48,469 nt of DNA, taken from NCBI RefSeq assembly GCF_012911895.1, contig NZ_JAAXCV010000008.1, positions 1 to 48,469 of the forward strand. The letters are read 5' to 3'. The notes beneath the pieces were generated by a model that made no database searches, was not told the origin of the DNA, and worked only from the letters and a program-made list of their open reading frames with translations. Of the stretch, positions 10,980 through 19,844 are shown in pieces. Position numbers and translations under genes: made by a program. The stretch is from Bacillus sp. RO3 (GTDB lineage: Bacteria; Bacillota; Bacilli; Bacillales; Bacillaceae_B). Numbering within the stretch: position 1 is the stretch's first letter; each line of letters begins with the position of its first letter.

Positions 10980-12036
10980 ACAACTTCTCTCTCCCTGGTT
11001 GTGTAATCGTTTGATAGAATTGTTGGAATATCCACGAAGCATCTTCCGGTCCCGGACGTGCTTCTGGATGGAATTGCACGGATAGGATCGGTTTGCTTAT
11101 ATGCTGAAGCCCTTCAAGGGAACCGTCATTAACGTTCGTAAACCGCGGCTCCAGTCCGGTCCCGGCCAAGCTGTCCCCACTTACGACGTAATTATGGTTT
11201 TGCGAAGTAATGAATACTTTCCCTGTCAGCACGTCGATGACTGGGTGATTGGCTCCCCGGTGACCGAATAATAGACGTTCTGTATCCCCTCCAAGGGCCA
11301 GGGCAATCAGTTGATGCCCTAAACAGATTCCGAGGGTCGGAAGCTCCATGATGATTTCCTTCAACTCTGGTAACAGTCTCATCAGTTCCTTCGGGTCTCC
11401 AGGTCCGTTTGACAGAACCACCCCATCAACCGTCCGCTTATCCAGTAAATCAAGCTGATGATAAGGAATGACCGTAACACGACACCCCATGTCTACAAGG
11501 CTTGCAACAATCGACTTCTTCACGCCAAAGTCTATGACGGCTATATGCTTATTCCCACTGCCCATTTTTTGAATGTGGGAGAGGGCAACACGCTCAACCT
11601 GACCGGTATGCTTTTCTTCCCCTGGATGTACCTTTGTATATGAAATGCATGCATTTTGACTTCCGCCGTTACGGATCTCCTTCACTACCTGTCTCGTGTC
11701 CACCCCTGTCATGAAGGGGACCTCCCACTTTTGAAGATAATCTTTGAGGGAAGACGTCGCATGATAATGGGAAAACAATTCAGGGGAGTGGAGCATGACG
11801 ACCCCTTTCACCTGGGGCCTGCCACTCTCGAAATCATCTTCATTCACGCCATATTGGCCGATGAGGGGATACGTGAAAACAACGATTTGATCTTTGTAGG
11901 AAGGATCGGTCAATACTTCCTGATATCCTGTCATGCCGGTAAAAAACACAATCTCACCCTGTACGGGATCTTCCTCTTCCATTGTGATTTCACCTGTAAA
12001 GGTACGGCCGTTCTCCAAACATAAGTAACCTGTCAT
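10972..12036 (-). CDS. carA: Carbamoyl-phosphate synthase small subunit, arginine-specific
   Basis: Glutamine amidotransferase subunit (354 aa) that hydrolyses glutamine and passes ammonia to CarB. The N-terminal CPSase small-chain domain is followed by a class I GATase domain with the triad C238 (LGICLGHQ), H323 and E325 (QFHPEA). The ATG follows a near-ideal GGAGGTAATCTT. The gene starts 72 nt after argD, in a gap holding two ARG-box-like sites, so carAB-argF may have its own control point within the operon. The stop codon overlaps the carB start. Confidence 0.97.
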   Translation of the reverse strand: MTGYLCLENGRTFTGEITMEEEDPVQGEIVFFTGMTGYQEVLTDPSYKDQIVVFTYPLIGQYGVNEDDFESGRPQVKGVVMLHSPELFSHYHATSSLKDYLQKWEVPFMTGVDTRQVVKEIRNGGSQNACISYTKVHPGEEKHTGQVERVALSHIQKMGSGNKHIAVIDFGVKKSIVASLVDMGCRVTVIPYHQLDLLDKRTVDGVVLSNGPGDPKELMRLLPELKEIIMELPTLGICLGHQLIALALGGDTERLLFGHRGANHPVIDVLTGKVFITSQNHNYVVSGDSLAGTGLEPRFTNVNDGSLEGLQHISKPILSVQFHPEARPGPEDASWIFQQFYQTITQPGREKLYA

Positions 12037-12054
12037 AAGATTACCTCCATTTCG

Positions 12055-12088
12055 TGTATTTTTATTTATATATAAGTATTTTTATACA
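12055..12088 (-). promoter_or_regulatory. Tandem ARG-box-like sites before carA
   Basis: Two 14-nt sites, TGTATTTTTATTTA (12055-12068) and AGTATTTTTATACA (12075-12088) as read on the plus strand, separated by 6 nt. Compared with the ARG box TGAATwwwwATTCA they match at about 11-12 positions in either orientation. The spacing of 20-21 nt between sites suits side-by-side ArgR/AhrC hexamer binding. An almost identical pair lies before argC. Confidence 0.5.
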
Positions 12089-12108
12089 TTCATATCCAAA
12101 AAAAGAGA

Positions 12109-13263
12109 TTAAGAGACTCCAACTGAATGATCCTTCTTCAGCGTGCTGACCAGTATGTAAACGGCCTGATCCAGTTCATCATAAGTGACAGTCAAAGGCG
12201 GCAATAAACGAATCACCCGAGGTCCTGCCGGCAGCGTCAATAACCCATTCTCCCGAAGTTCCTCGATGATTCCCTTTACTTCCACATCAAATTGAATACC
12301 GATCATCAAGCCGGCCCCTTTCACCTCTTTTGCCCTTTCCGGGAGTCGTTTCTCCAACTGATCGATAAAGTAGTCGGCTTTGTTTTGAACTTCCGTCAAG
12401 AACGCTTCATCAAAGATCGTCTCAATGGTTGCTTTGGCTGCCGCCATCGCTAACGGGTTCCCGCCAAAGGTCGAACCGTGGGTTCCAGGAGAAAAGGAGG
12501 ACCTCAGCTCTTGCTTGCCCATCATCGCCCCTACAGGAAATCCGCTTCCCAATCCTTTAGCTGTTGTGACGATATCGGGCTCCAGTTGATAATGCTGATA
12601 AGCGAACGGAGCTCCCGTACGTCCGATCCCTGTTTGGACTTCATCGATGATCAGTAAGGCACCCAGCTCCCTGCACTTAGTTTCTACCGCCTCCAAAAAA
12701 GAGGCTGTTCCCGGAATCACTCCACCCTCTCCTTGGATCACTTCCAGCATGATGGCCGCGACGTCTTTTTCCTTCACGTCCAAAACAGCCTGTTCATCGT
12801 TATAAGGTAGATACTCAAAAGATGGCACCAAAGGACCGAAGCCACTGTGAACCTTCTCCTGTCCTGTCGCACTCATGGTGGCAAACGTTCGGCCGTGAAA
12901 GGACTGCTTGAAAGTCAGGATTTTTGTTTTTCCCGTATGTTTTTTGGCTAACTTGATGGCTGCTTCATTCGCCTCTGCTCCACTATTACAGAAAAAGATT
13001 GAATCTAATCCGCTTGCATTAGCAAGGAGGGAAGCCACTTCTTCCTGCAGCTTGATCGGAAACAGATTGGACACATGCCAGAGTTTATCCAACTGTATGG
13101 TAAGCGCTGCTTTTACAACATCAGGGGAGTGACCTAAATTACAGACCGCGATACCTGAAATGAAATCCAAATAGGACTGGCCGTTTTGATCTCGCACAAT
13201 CGTTCCTTTACCTTTAACCAATTCAATATCTAAACGATGATAAGTAGGAAATAAATGACTCAT
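12109..13263 (-). CDS. argD: Acetylornithine aminotransferase
   Basis: PLP-dependent class III aminotransferase (384 aa) that converts N-acetylglutamate semialdehyde to N-acetylornithine, with glutamate as amino donor. The PLP lysine is K236 in [13 protein letters not shown], and the cofactor-contact region [10 protein letters not shown] (91-100) and [13 protein letters not shown] are intact. I chose ATG at 13263 ([10 protein letters not shown]), preceded by AAGGAG about 10 nt upstream; it overlaps the argB stop as ATGA. The 25 extra in-frame codons upstream are inside argB and Arg-rich, so unlikely. It is the fourth gene of the arginine operon. Confidence 0.96.
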   Translation of the reverse strand: MSHLFPTYHRLDIELVKGKGTIVRDQNGQSYLDFISGIAVCNLGHSPDVVKAALTIQLDKLWHVSNLFPIKLQEEVASLLANASGLDSIFFCNSGAEANEAAIKLAKKHTGKTKILTFKQSFHGRTFATMSATGQEKVHSGFGPLVPSFEYLPYNDEQAVLDVKEKDVAAIMLEVIQGEGGVIPGTASFLEAVETKCRELGALLIIDEVQTGIGRTGAPFAYQHYQLEPDIVTTAKGLGSGFPVGAMMGKQELRSSFSPGTHGSTFGGNPLAMAAAKATIETIFDEAFLTEVQNKADYFIDQLEKRLPERAKEVKGAGLMIGIQFDVEVKGIIEELRENGLLTLPAGPRVIRLLPPLTVTYDELDQAVYILVSTLKKDHSVGVS

Positions 13264-14069
13264 GCCGATTCGACTCCTTCTCCTTCTGTTATCACGGTGC
13301 CCATCATTTCTCCGCTTTGAATGAACGTATCCTGACATCCAACGATCATGACCTCGTTAATCTTAAGCTCTAGAACCGACAAAGCCGCCTGTACTTTTGG
13401 AATCATTCCTCCGTGGATGATTCCGCCTTCTATATACTGAAGAATTTCTCCCTTTGTTACACGTGGAACAATGTTTCCTTCTTTTAAAATCCCGGGTACG
13501 TCTGTGACAAAGACCAGCTTCTCCACTTGCATGGCTTCTGCTATAGCGGAAGCAGCCAGGTCCGCGTTTACATTCAACTTTTCCCCCTTGGATGTTGCCG
13601 CAAGGGGAGCGATGACCGGTAAATAGTTCAGGGAGAGCAGATTGTGTAATAGGGTGAGGTTGACCTCTTCTATTTCCCCCACATACCCCAGTGTTTCTTC
13701 ATCGCTCATGCTTGCCTTCAACAAACCGGCATCATATCCGCACAATCCCACTGCCCTTACCCCTGCCAGGTTGAGTTGATGGGTTAACCTACTGTTGACC
13801 TTCCCTTTTAACACCTGTTCCACCACTTCAAAAACTTCCCTGGTCGTTTTTCTTTGTCCGTTGATAAAGGTGGATTCAATGGCCAGCTTGCTCAGCATGG
13901 CTGTAATATCAGGACCTCCCCCATGAACGACAATTACATGGTAGTCGTCCTGTAGCGTTTTTATACTCTTAAAGAAGCGGGGGGACAGCTCGGAAAGGAC
14001 ACTGCCTCCCAATTTGATGGCAATCACCGGCTTATGTTCGATAACTTGCATTGATTTTGACGTAATCAT
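13260..14069 (-). CDS. argB: Acetylglutamate kinase
   Basis: Phosphorylates N-acetylglutamate, step two of the acetylated arginine pathway; amino acid kinase fold. The 269-residue product carries the phosphate-binding KLGGSV near the N terminus, the VVHGGGPDI loop and a C-terminal IVGCQDTF region. The start is uncertain. ATG 14069 has GGGGGTG upstream at a rather long distance; ATG 14051 is six codons further in, closer to the family length (about 258 aa) but without a visible ribosome site. Either start lies inside the 3' end of argJ, an overlap of 38 or 20 nt. The stop overlaps the argD start. Confidence 0.93.
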   Translation of the reverse strand: MITSKSMQVIEHKPVIAIKLGGSVLSELSPRFFKSIKTLQDDYHVIVVHGGGPDITAMLSKLAIESTFINGQRKTTREVFEVVEQVLKGKVNSRLTHQLNLAGVRAVGLCGYDAGLLKASMSDEETLGYVGEIEEVNLTLLHNLLSLNYLPVIAPLAATSKGEKLNVNADLAASAIAEAMQVEKLVFVTDVPGILKEGNIVPRVTKGEILQYIEGGIIHGGMIPKVQAALSVLELKINEVMIVGCQDTFIQSGEMMGTVITEGEGVESA

Positions 14070-15261
14070 ACGTAAGATCGCACCCCCAGGCAGTTCCTTT
14101 TCCTTTCCCACTATGCAAATCGACAGATATGACCACCTGGTCAAGAAGCATATACTGACTGACTTTCTCTTCATTGAACGGTTGAGGAGTACCATTTGAG
14201 AATACAAGAGTCTCTCCGATGTAAATGTCACACTGATCAGGCTCAAGCGTCGCCTCACTGTGTCCCATGGCACCAACGATTCTGCCCCAGTTAGGGTCTC
14301 CCCCGTATATGGCTGTCTTCACTAAATTGGAACCGACGATTTTTTTGGCTAACCTATTAGCATCTCCATCAGAGTGGGCGCCATTGACGTTCACTTCCAC
14401 GAGTTTGGTTGCACCCTCGCCATCCCGGGCAATTTGTTTGGCCAGATCCTGACAAACCTGATTTAGGCCTTCCTGAAAGTGATCCCAATCCGGGTGAGCT
14501 TCATCCAACGGATTGTGGTCCGTCATCCCATTTGCCATTGCAATGACCATATCATTCGTAGATGTTTCTCCATCGACTGTGATCTGATTGAACGATTGAT
14601 TGATTGCTATTTTAAGTGCCTTTTGCAGCATGGCGGATGAAATCGTTGCATCCGTAGTGATGAACCCGAGCATGGTCGCCATATTCGGATGAATCATACC
14701 GGATCCCTTGGCACATCCCCCGATGGTGACGGTCTCCCCATCTAATTTCACGGTATAGCATGCCGTTTTCTCCGTGGTATCTGTCGTCAGGATCGCCTGT
14801 TGAAATGATCGGGCTCCATCTGGTGAAGAATCAACCAGTATTTCGCTGCACCCCTTTTCAATCTTCTCCATGTGAAGCCACTCACCGATGACCCCTGTGG
14901 AAGCTACGGCTACATACTCATTGGGAATGCGAAAACGGGCAGCTACCCACTCTCTCATTTGATAAGCATCCTTCAGCCCCTGTTCTCCTGTGCAGGCATT
15001 TGCAATCGCGCTGTTTACAACGATTGCCTGCAGACTTTGGGATGCAGAAATACTTTCTTGTGTGACTTTAAGGGGAGCCGCCTGAAAATGACTTTGGGTA
15101 TATACAGCCCCTACTTGTGCCTCTTTCTCGCTATAAATGACTCCAAAGTCTTTCTTTGCATATCGGAGGCCGATATGCATCCCTCCTGCCTTGAACCCTT
15201 GAGGCGAAAGAATCGTCCCTCCCTGTATAGGTTGGACAGCCATTTCTTTTACTAGTTTCAT
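14032..15261 (-). CDS. argJ: Bifunctional glutamate N-acetyltransferase / amino-acid acetyltransferase
   Basis: ArgJ recycles the acetyl group from N-acetylornithine to glutamate and, in the bifunctional form, also makes acetylglutamate from acetyl-CoA. The 409-residue precursor contains the self-cleavage site KGSGMIHPNMATMLGF; cleavage between A195 and T196 would free the catalytic Thr. The ending [16 protein letters not shown] is that of B. subtilis ArgJ. The ATG follows AGGGGGAGAATCA, 14 nt after argC. No argA-type gene is seen in the window, consistent with a bifunctional enzyme, but substrate range cannot be read from sequence alone. Confidence 0.96.
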   Translation of the reverse strand: MKLVKEMAVQPIQGGTILSPQGFKAGGMHIGLRYAKKDFGVIYSEKEAQVGAVYTQSHFQAAPLKVTQESISASQSLQAIVVNSAIANACTGEQGLKDAYQMREWVAARFRIPNEYVAVASTGVIGEWLHMEKIEKGCSEILVDSSPDGARSFQQAILTTDTTEKTACYTVKLDGETVTIGGCAKGSGMIHPNMATMLGFITTDATISSAMLQKALKIAINQSFNQITVDGETSTNDMVIAMANGMTDHNPLDEAHPDWDHFQEGLNQVCQDLAKQIARDGEGATKLVEVNVNGAHSDGDANRLAKKIVGSNLVKTAIYGGDPNWGRIVGAMGHSEATLEPDQCDIYIGETLVFSNGTPQPFNEEKVSQYMLLDQVVISVDLHSGKGKGTAWGCDLTYDYVKINASYRT

Positions 15262-15275
15262 TGATTCTCCCCCTC

Positions 15276-16310
15276 TTATGGATAAATTGGATAATGATGA
15301 AGTCCCGTCGTTTCGTCCAAACCGAGCATGACATTCATATTCTGCACCGCCTGGCCCGCTGCACCCTTCAGTAAGTTATCGATCACTGATACAATCGTCA
15401 CTCGATTCGTCCGTGAGTCTGTCTTTATGGCAATATCACAGAAGTTTGTTCCGAATACTTCTTTCGTACTCGGGAACTGACCTTTAGGACGAATCCTGAT
15501 GAAGGGATAGTTCCCGTAATACTCCTGATAGAGATTGTGCAAACGTTCAGTGGTGTAAGTGCTTTTCAATTCTGCATACATGGTAGCCATGATCCCCCGT
15601 GTCATGGGAATGAGGTGTGTCGTAAAGGTAATGGGGCCTGCCCCCCTGTCCCATGCCTTCAATTGCTGTTCGATTTCAGGGATGTGCTGATGCTCATGAA
15701 CTTTGTATATTCTCAGGTTTTCTTGAGTTTCTGAAAAATGACTCGATTGAGTCGCTTTTCTCCCGGCTCCAGACAAACCCGTTTTGGCATCGATAATGAT
15801 GGATCTGGATTCTGCGATTCCATGATGGAAAGGTGGAGCCAATCCCAGTAGGGCAGCAGTCGGAAAGCAGCCAGGGTTGGCAATCAGTCCAGCCTCTTTA
15901 ATGGAGTGTTGATTACATTCCGTCAAACCATAAACCGCTTCTTCTAAAATATCTGGCGGTGCTGATTCTCCTTTGTACCATTCTTCGTATTGTTTCGGAT
16001 CCTTCAAACGCAAATCGCCGGAAAGGTCGATCACCTTTACTTTGTTTCCGACAAGCTTCTGGGATAAATCCTTTGATACACCTGAGGGAGCAGCGAGAAA
16101 GACGAAATCAAGTTCCTGCATCTCCTCTACTTTAATGGGCTTCACTACTTCACGTGACAAGTTAAAGAGGTGTGGATATTGATCTGCATAAGGTGTCTCG
16201 TTCAAAGAAGATGAATATAAAATACATCCACCTACATAAGGATGATTCGATAACAACCGGTACAACTCCACTCCACCATAACCAGTACTACCAACAATAC
16301 CAACATTCAT
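15276..16310 (-). CDS. argC: N-acetyl-gamma-glutamyl-phosphate reductase
   Basis: NADPH-dependent reductase that converts N-acetylglutamyl phosphate to the semialdehyde. The 344-residue protein begins with the nucleotide-binding MNVGIVGSTGYGGVELYRLL. The catalytic cysteine is C148 in IANPGCFPTA. The ATG at 16310 follows TGGTGAAACGAT. It is the first gene of the operon argC-argJ-argB-argD-carA-carB-argF and has a good promoter 40 nt upstream. Confidence 0.97.
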   Translation of the reverse strand: MNVGIVGSTGYGGVELYRLLSNHPYVGGCILYSSSLNETPYADQYPHLFNLSREVVKPIKVEEMQELDFVFLAAPSGVSKDLSQKLVGNKVKVIDLSGDLRLKDPKQYEEWYKGESAPPDILEEAVYGLTECNQHSIKEAGLIANPGCFPTAALLGLAPPFHHGIAESRSIIIDAKTGLSGAGRKATQSSHFSETQENLRIYKVHEHQHIPEIEQQLKAWDRGAGPITFTTHLIPMTRGIMATMYAELKSTYTTERLHNLYQEYYGNYPFIRIRPKGQFPSTKEVFGTNFCDIAIKTDSRTNRVTIVSVIDNLLKGAAGQAVQNMNVMLGLDETTGLHHYPIYP

Positions 16311-16349
16311 ATCGTTTCACCACACAGATTATTTTTTAAATTAGCTCTA

Positions 16350-16378
16350 ATTATATGTATGTATATTAATAAAATCAA
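16350..16378 (-). promoter_or_regulatory. SigA promoter of the arginine operon
   Basis: Minus strand: -35 TTGATT (16378-16373), exact 17-nt spacer, -10 TATAAT (16355-16350), about 40 nt before argC. ARG-box-like sites overlap the spacer and the upstream edge, a position suited to repression by ArgR/AhrC. Confidence 0.75.
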
Positions 16379-16393
16379 TAGTATATTTATAAA
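16360..16393 (-). promoter_or_regulatory. Tandem ARG-box-like sites at the argC promoter
   Basis: TGTATATTAATAAA (16360-16373) and AGTATATTTATAAA (16380-16393), read on the plus strand, are separated by 6 nt. Each is a weak match to TGAATwwwwATTCA (about 10-11 of 14). The support comes from the matched pair before carA, with the same order, near-identical words and the same gap. The first site covers the promoter spacer. Confidence 0.45.
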
Positions 16394-16458
16394 TATTCTC
16401 ATGAAATTACTCTATTCACCCAATCACCCCAATCGTACGAAGAGAACATCAAAATAAA

Positions 16459-16499
16459 AGGTCCGTCCCTCAGGGTGTAGCACCCCGAGGGACGGACCT
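16459..16499 (-). terminator. Terminator of aceA built from an inverted GGTCCGTCCCTC pair
   Basis: AGGTCCGTCCCTC and GAGGGACGGACCT form 13-bp outer arms. Inside them, GGGTG and CACCC extend the stem past one mismatch, around the loop TAG. On the minus strand the hairpin is followed by TTTTATTTT. It lies 25 nt behind the aceA stop, so the dispersed repeat is being used as a Rho-independent terminator here. Confidence 0.9.
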
Positions 16500-16523
16500 A
16501 TTTTCTTACCATACGCCATGAGT

Positions 16524-17804
16524 TTAGAATTGAGCAGCCTCTGTCGAACCTTTAAGAGCTGTTGTAGAGGATGTTCCGCCTGAGATCACCATGGATACTT
16601 CATCAAAGTAGCCCGTTCCTACTTCACGCTGGTGTCTCGTAGCAGAATAACCATGCTTCTCACTTGCGAATTCCGCTTCTTGAAGCTGAGAATAAGCAGC
16701 CATTCCACGCTCTTTATAGCCTCTTGCAAGTTCGAACATGCTATGGTTCAGTGCATGGAATCCTGCAAGGGTTACAAATTGGAACTTATAGCCCATTTTC
16801 CCAAGCTCAACCTGGAATTTAGCGATTGTTTCATCGTCCAGCTTCTTCTTCCAGTTAAAGGAAGGTGAACAGTTATAGGCTAACAATTTACCTGGATGCT
16901 CAGCATGGATTGCCTCTGCAAATCTGCGGGCTTCTTCAAGGTTCGGTTCTGACGTTTCACACCAGACAAGATCTGCATAAGGAGCATACGCCAAGCCTCT
17001 TGCAATTGCCTGGTCAAGACCGGCTTTCGTGCGGAAGAAGCCTTCAGGAGTTCTTTCACCAGTAATGAACTCTGCATCATACGGATCTACATCGCTTGTG
17101 ATTAAATCTGCTGCATTCGCGTCAGTACGGGCGACGATCAAGGTTGGTACCCCCATCACATCGGCGGCAAGACGAGCCGAGATAAGATTTTTCACAGACG
17201 TTTGTGTCGGAAGTAATACTTTGCCTCCCAAGTGTCCGCATTTCTTTTCAGAAGAAAGCTGATCTTCGAAGTGGACGGCTGAAGCACCCGCTTCGATCAT
17301 ACCTTTCATCAATTCAAATACATTCAGCTGACCGCCAAATCCTGCCTCTGCATCGGCTACAATCGGCACAAACCAGTCAATCGATTCATCGCCTTCAACA
17401 TAATGAACCTGATCGGCACGCTGCAGGGCCTGGTTGATCCTTTTTACGACAGAAGGAACAGAGTTTGCAGGATACAAGCTTTGATCTGGATACATCTGCC
17501 CTGCGAGGTTGGCGTCCGCTGCTACCTGCCATCCACTCAAATAGATTGCTTTCAGACCAGCTCGTACTTGTTGGACAGCCTGGTTACCTGTGAGTGCACC
17601 GAGTGCATTGATATAACTCTCAGTGTGCAGAAGGTCCCACAGCTTTTCAGAGCCGCGTCGTGCAAGGGTATGCTCAATATCAATAGAACCTCTTAGACGG
17701 ATGACATCTTCAGCAGAATACGGTCGGGATACACCCTTCCATCTTTGGTCCATTTCCCAGTTTTCCTGCAGTGCTTTTACACGTTCGTTCGTTGCTTTTA
17801 CCAT
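16524..17804 (-). CDS. aceA: Isocitrate lyase
   Basis: First enzyme of the glyoxylate shunt: splits isocitrate to succinate and glyoxylate, letting cells grow on acetate or fatty acids. The 426-residue protein has the signature [11 protein letters not shown] with the catalytic cysteine C189, and the metal-binding DAEAGFGG (151-158). Length is normal. The ATG follows AAGGGAGAGATTTTAG. aceB lies upstream on the same strand, 200 nt away, so the two may be co-transcribed. The gap contains two copies of the GGTCCGTCCCTC repeat and no clear promoter of its own. B. subtilis 168 lacks this shunt; B. cereus-type and many marine bacilli have it. Confidence 0.97.
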   Translation of the reverse strand: MVKATNERVKALQENWEMDQRWKGVSRPYSAEDVIRLRGSIDIEHTLARRGSEKLWDLLHTESYINALGALTGNQAVQQVRAGLKAIYLSGWQVAADANLAGQMYPDQSLYPANSVPSVVKRINQALQRADQVHYVEGDESIDWFVPIVADAEAGFGGQLNVFELMKGMIEAGASAVHFEDQLSSEKKCGHLGGKVLLPTQTSVKNLISARLAADVMGVPTLIVARTDANAADLITSDVDPYDAEFITGERTPEGFFRTKAGLDQAIARGLAYAPYADLVWCETSEPNLEEARRFAEAIHAEHPGKLLAYNCSPSFNWKKKLDDETIAKFQVELGKMGYKFQFVTLAGFHALNHSMFELARGYKERGMAAYSQLQEAEFASEKHGYSATRHQREVGTGYFDEVSMVISGGTSSTTALKGSTEAAQF

Positions 17805-17901
17805 CTAAAATCTCTCCCTTTTTTATATTTTTCGTTTTTTCACACCTGGCCGGCCGTCCTGCACGTTGGTGGTGATACTCAGTTTCACTATTCAGGGGTG
17901 A

Positions 17902-17915
17902 GAGGTCCGTCCCTC
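17902..17915. repeat. Single copy of the GGTCCGTCCCTC repeat
   Basis: GAGGTCCGTCCCTC in the aceB-aceA gap, about 100 nt before aceA. No partner arm lies close by, although the next copy is 75 nt away in the same orientation. Nothing else recognisable occurs in the gap. Confidence 0.8.
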
Positions 17916-17990
17916 ACTTCACTGAAGCGGTAATTTGTTAAAGTCTTTAGGGTTGTGTATTCAACGTTTTGAGTTGATGATGCCTTTTTT

Positions 17991-18006
17991 AGAGGTCCGT
18001 CCCTCT
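17991..18006. repeat. GGTCCGTCCCTC repeat fused to the aceB stop codon
   Basis: AGAGGTCCGTCCCTCT; on the minus strand the repeat begins within the TAG stop of aceB (18007-18005). The sequence TTAGAGG-TCCGTC-CCTCTAA can fold into a 7-bp hairpin, but no U-tract follows on the minus strand, so termination here is doubtful and read-through into aceA is plausible. Confidence 0.8.
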
Positions 18007-19597
18007 AAAGGATTTGGTAACCCGGTATGGTAAGGAAGTCTGTGAATTGGTCGTTCTGGATGAGCTGGTCGAATAGTTGGACGGCTTCTGAGAAGCGACG
18101 CTTCTTGTATATTTCTTCTCCCAGTTGGCTTTTGAGTTTGGTTAGTTCTTCTTGCTTTAGTTGTTCATAGAGTTCGATGGTGATGTTTCGCCCATCGTCG
18201 AGGACTCCTTTTGGATGACGGATCCACTGCCATAGCTGAGCCCGGGAAATTTCAGCAGTTGCCACGTCTTCCATCAGGTTATGGATTGGCGCTGCACCTT
18301 GACCGCTCAGCCAGGAAGAGATATATTGAATCCCGACACTGATATTCAAGCGGACGCCTTCTTCTGTTATATTCCCTTGAGGCACTTCAAGGAGATCCTT
18401 TTCTGACACTTCAAGATTGTCCAACGTTTTCTCCGTAATTTGATTATCCTTTTTCATTTCGTGATTGAAGACCTCCAGGGCAACAGGGACGAGACCCGGA
18501 TGAGCTACCCACGTGCCATCATGGCCATCGTGTGCTTCCCTTTCTTTATCTGCCCTCACCTTGTTGAATGCTTCTTCATTTTTCACGGGATCGTTCTTGA
18601 CAGGGATCTGTGCCGCCATCCCTCCGATTGCAGGGGCTCCCCTTCTGTGACACGTCTTTATCGTAAGTAGGGAATACGCTCTCATAAATGGCGTTGTCAT
18701 CGTGACCGTTGAACGGTCTGGAAGAATCACATCCTCCTGTTCACGAAGTTTTTTAATATAGCTGAAAATATAATCCCATCTTCCACAATTCAATCCTGCT
18801 GAGTGTTCCTTCAGTTCATAAAGGATTTCATCCATTTCAAATGCGGCGGTAATCGTTTCAATCAGGACCGTAGCTTTGATCGTTCCTTTCTGAATACCGA
18901 CATACTCCTGGGCGAATAAGAAGACATCATTCCAGAATCGGGCTTCCAAGTGACTTTCTAGTTTAGGTAAGTAAAAATAAGGACCTTTATTCGTTGAGGT
19001 TAAATGTTTCGCATTATGAAAGAAGAATAATCCAAAATCGACAAGACTTCCTGAAATCGATTTCCCATCCAGTTCGATATGTTTCTCTTCCAGATGTAAT
19101 CCTCGTGGTCGAACAATCAAGACTGCATGCTCTTTATTCAATTCATAACGCTTACCATTCTGATTCGTGAAGTCGATCGTTTGATGTACTGCATCTCTGA
19201 GGTTGATTTGGCCTTCTATGAGGTTCGTCCATGTAGGTGAAGTGGCATCTTCAAAACATGCCATAAAACATTTTGCCCCTGAATTCAATGCGTTAATCAC
19301 CATCTTCCGGTCAACCGGACCGGTGATCTCCACCCTTCTATCTTGTAAGGGCCGGGGAATGGGGCTTACTTTCCAATCACTTTGTCGAATCGATTCCGTT
19401 TCTGGCAAAAAGCGAGGTAATTCTCCTCTATTGATCCGTTCCTGCTGTTTCTCTCTGTTGTGTAACAGTTCTCTTCGCTTGTCTCCGAACCGGCGCTCCA
19501 GTTGCTCTAAAAATTGCAAAGCCTGCTGGGATAAAATTTCATCAAAGCCTGGCTGAAGTTCCCCAGTTACCTTGATACCAACCATTTTGGTAGACAT
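18005..19597 (-). CDS. aceB: Malate synthase A
   Basis: Second enzyme of the glyoxylate shunt: condenses glyoxylate with acetyl-CoA to malate. The 530-residue protein has the malate synthase A features: CFMACFEDATSPTW, LIVRPRGLHLEEKHI with the active-site Arg, and NCGRWDYIFSYIKK with catalytic-site Glu/Asp residues nearby. The length is that of the A isoform (about 530) rather than G (about 720). The ATG at 19597 lies 12 nt after AAGGAG, a rather long gap. The stop codon merges into a GGTCCGTCCCTC repeat. Three TGTATTATA-type sites lie in its upstream region. Confidence 0.96.
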   Translation of the reverse strand: MSTKMVGIKVTGELQPGFDEILSQQALQFLEQLERRFGDKRRELLHNREKQQERINRGELPRFLPETESIRQSDWKVSPIPRPLQDRRVEITGPVDRKMVINALNSGAKCFMACFEDATSPTWTNLIEGQINLRDAVHQTIDFTNQNGKRYELNKEHAVLIVRPRGLHLEEKHIELDGKSISGSLVDFGLFFFHNAKHLTSTNKGPYFYLPKLESHLEARFWNDVFLFAQEYVGIQKGTIKATVLIETITAAFEMDEILYELKEHSAGLNCGRWDYIFSYIKKLREQEDVILPDRSTVTMTTPFMRAYSLLTIKTCHRRGAPAIGGMAAQIPVKNDPVKNEEAFNKVRADKEREAHDGHDGTWVAHPGLVPVALEVFNHEMKKDNQITEKTLDNLEVSEKDLLEVPQGNITEEGVRLNISVGIQYISSWLSGQGAAPIHNLMEDVATAEISRAQLWQWIRHPKGVLDDGRNITIELYEQLKQEELTKLKSQLGEEIYKKRRFSEAVQLFDQLIQNDQFTDFLTIPGYQIL

Positions 19598-19618
19598 TGA
19601 ACACCATCACTCCTTAGA

Positions 19619-19679
19619 TGTATTATACACATCACTATTGTTATAATACAGATTATTTGGCATGTTTGTATTATATAAC
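19619..19679 (-). promoter_or_regulatory. Three TGTATTATA operator-like sites before aceB
   Basis: TGTATTATACA (19619-19629), GTTATAATACA (19640-19650, inverted) and TGTATTATATAAC (19667-19679) lie within 61 nt, with centres about 21 and 28 nt apart. The first is almost a perfect palindrome. On the coding strand copies one and three contain TATAAT, so part of the signal could be -10 boxes; the third has a weak -35 (TTCCAA) at 17 nt. I do not know a regulator with this site. Confidence 0.45.
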
Positions 19680-19780
19680 AGTGTGTTAGAATTTGGAACG
19701 GTTTTTTGATCATTTTCTTTCGACAAATTTCGCAACTTTCTGTCAACAGTGTCAGGTATCATGAATCCACCGGGAAAACA

Positions 19781-19829
19781 AAAAAGGTCCGTCCCCCATC
19801 ACTATTATGTGAAGGGGGACGGACCTTTT
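19781..19829 (-). terminator. Terminator of putP built from an inverted repeat pair
   Basis: AAAAGGTCCGTCCCCC and GGGGGACGGACCTTTT form perfect 16-bp arms around a 16-nt loop. The hairpin starts 16 nt behind the putP stop. On the minus strand it is followed by the T-run of the arm itself (CCTTTTTTG). It is the CCCCC variant of the dispersed repeat. Confidence 0.88.
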
Positions 19830-19844
19830 ATTACGATTCAGCTA

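Noticed and set aside
10980..11042. Extended N terminus of CarB
   Set aside because: The extra 21 codons lie within carA in another frame; ATG at 10979 has the family start and the usual carA-carB overlap.
7902..12036. Assigning carAB as the pyrimidine (pyrAA-pyrAB) enzyme
   Set aside because: The genes are in the arginine operon, overlap argF, and CarB has the shorter C-terminal domain; no PyrR leader is seen.
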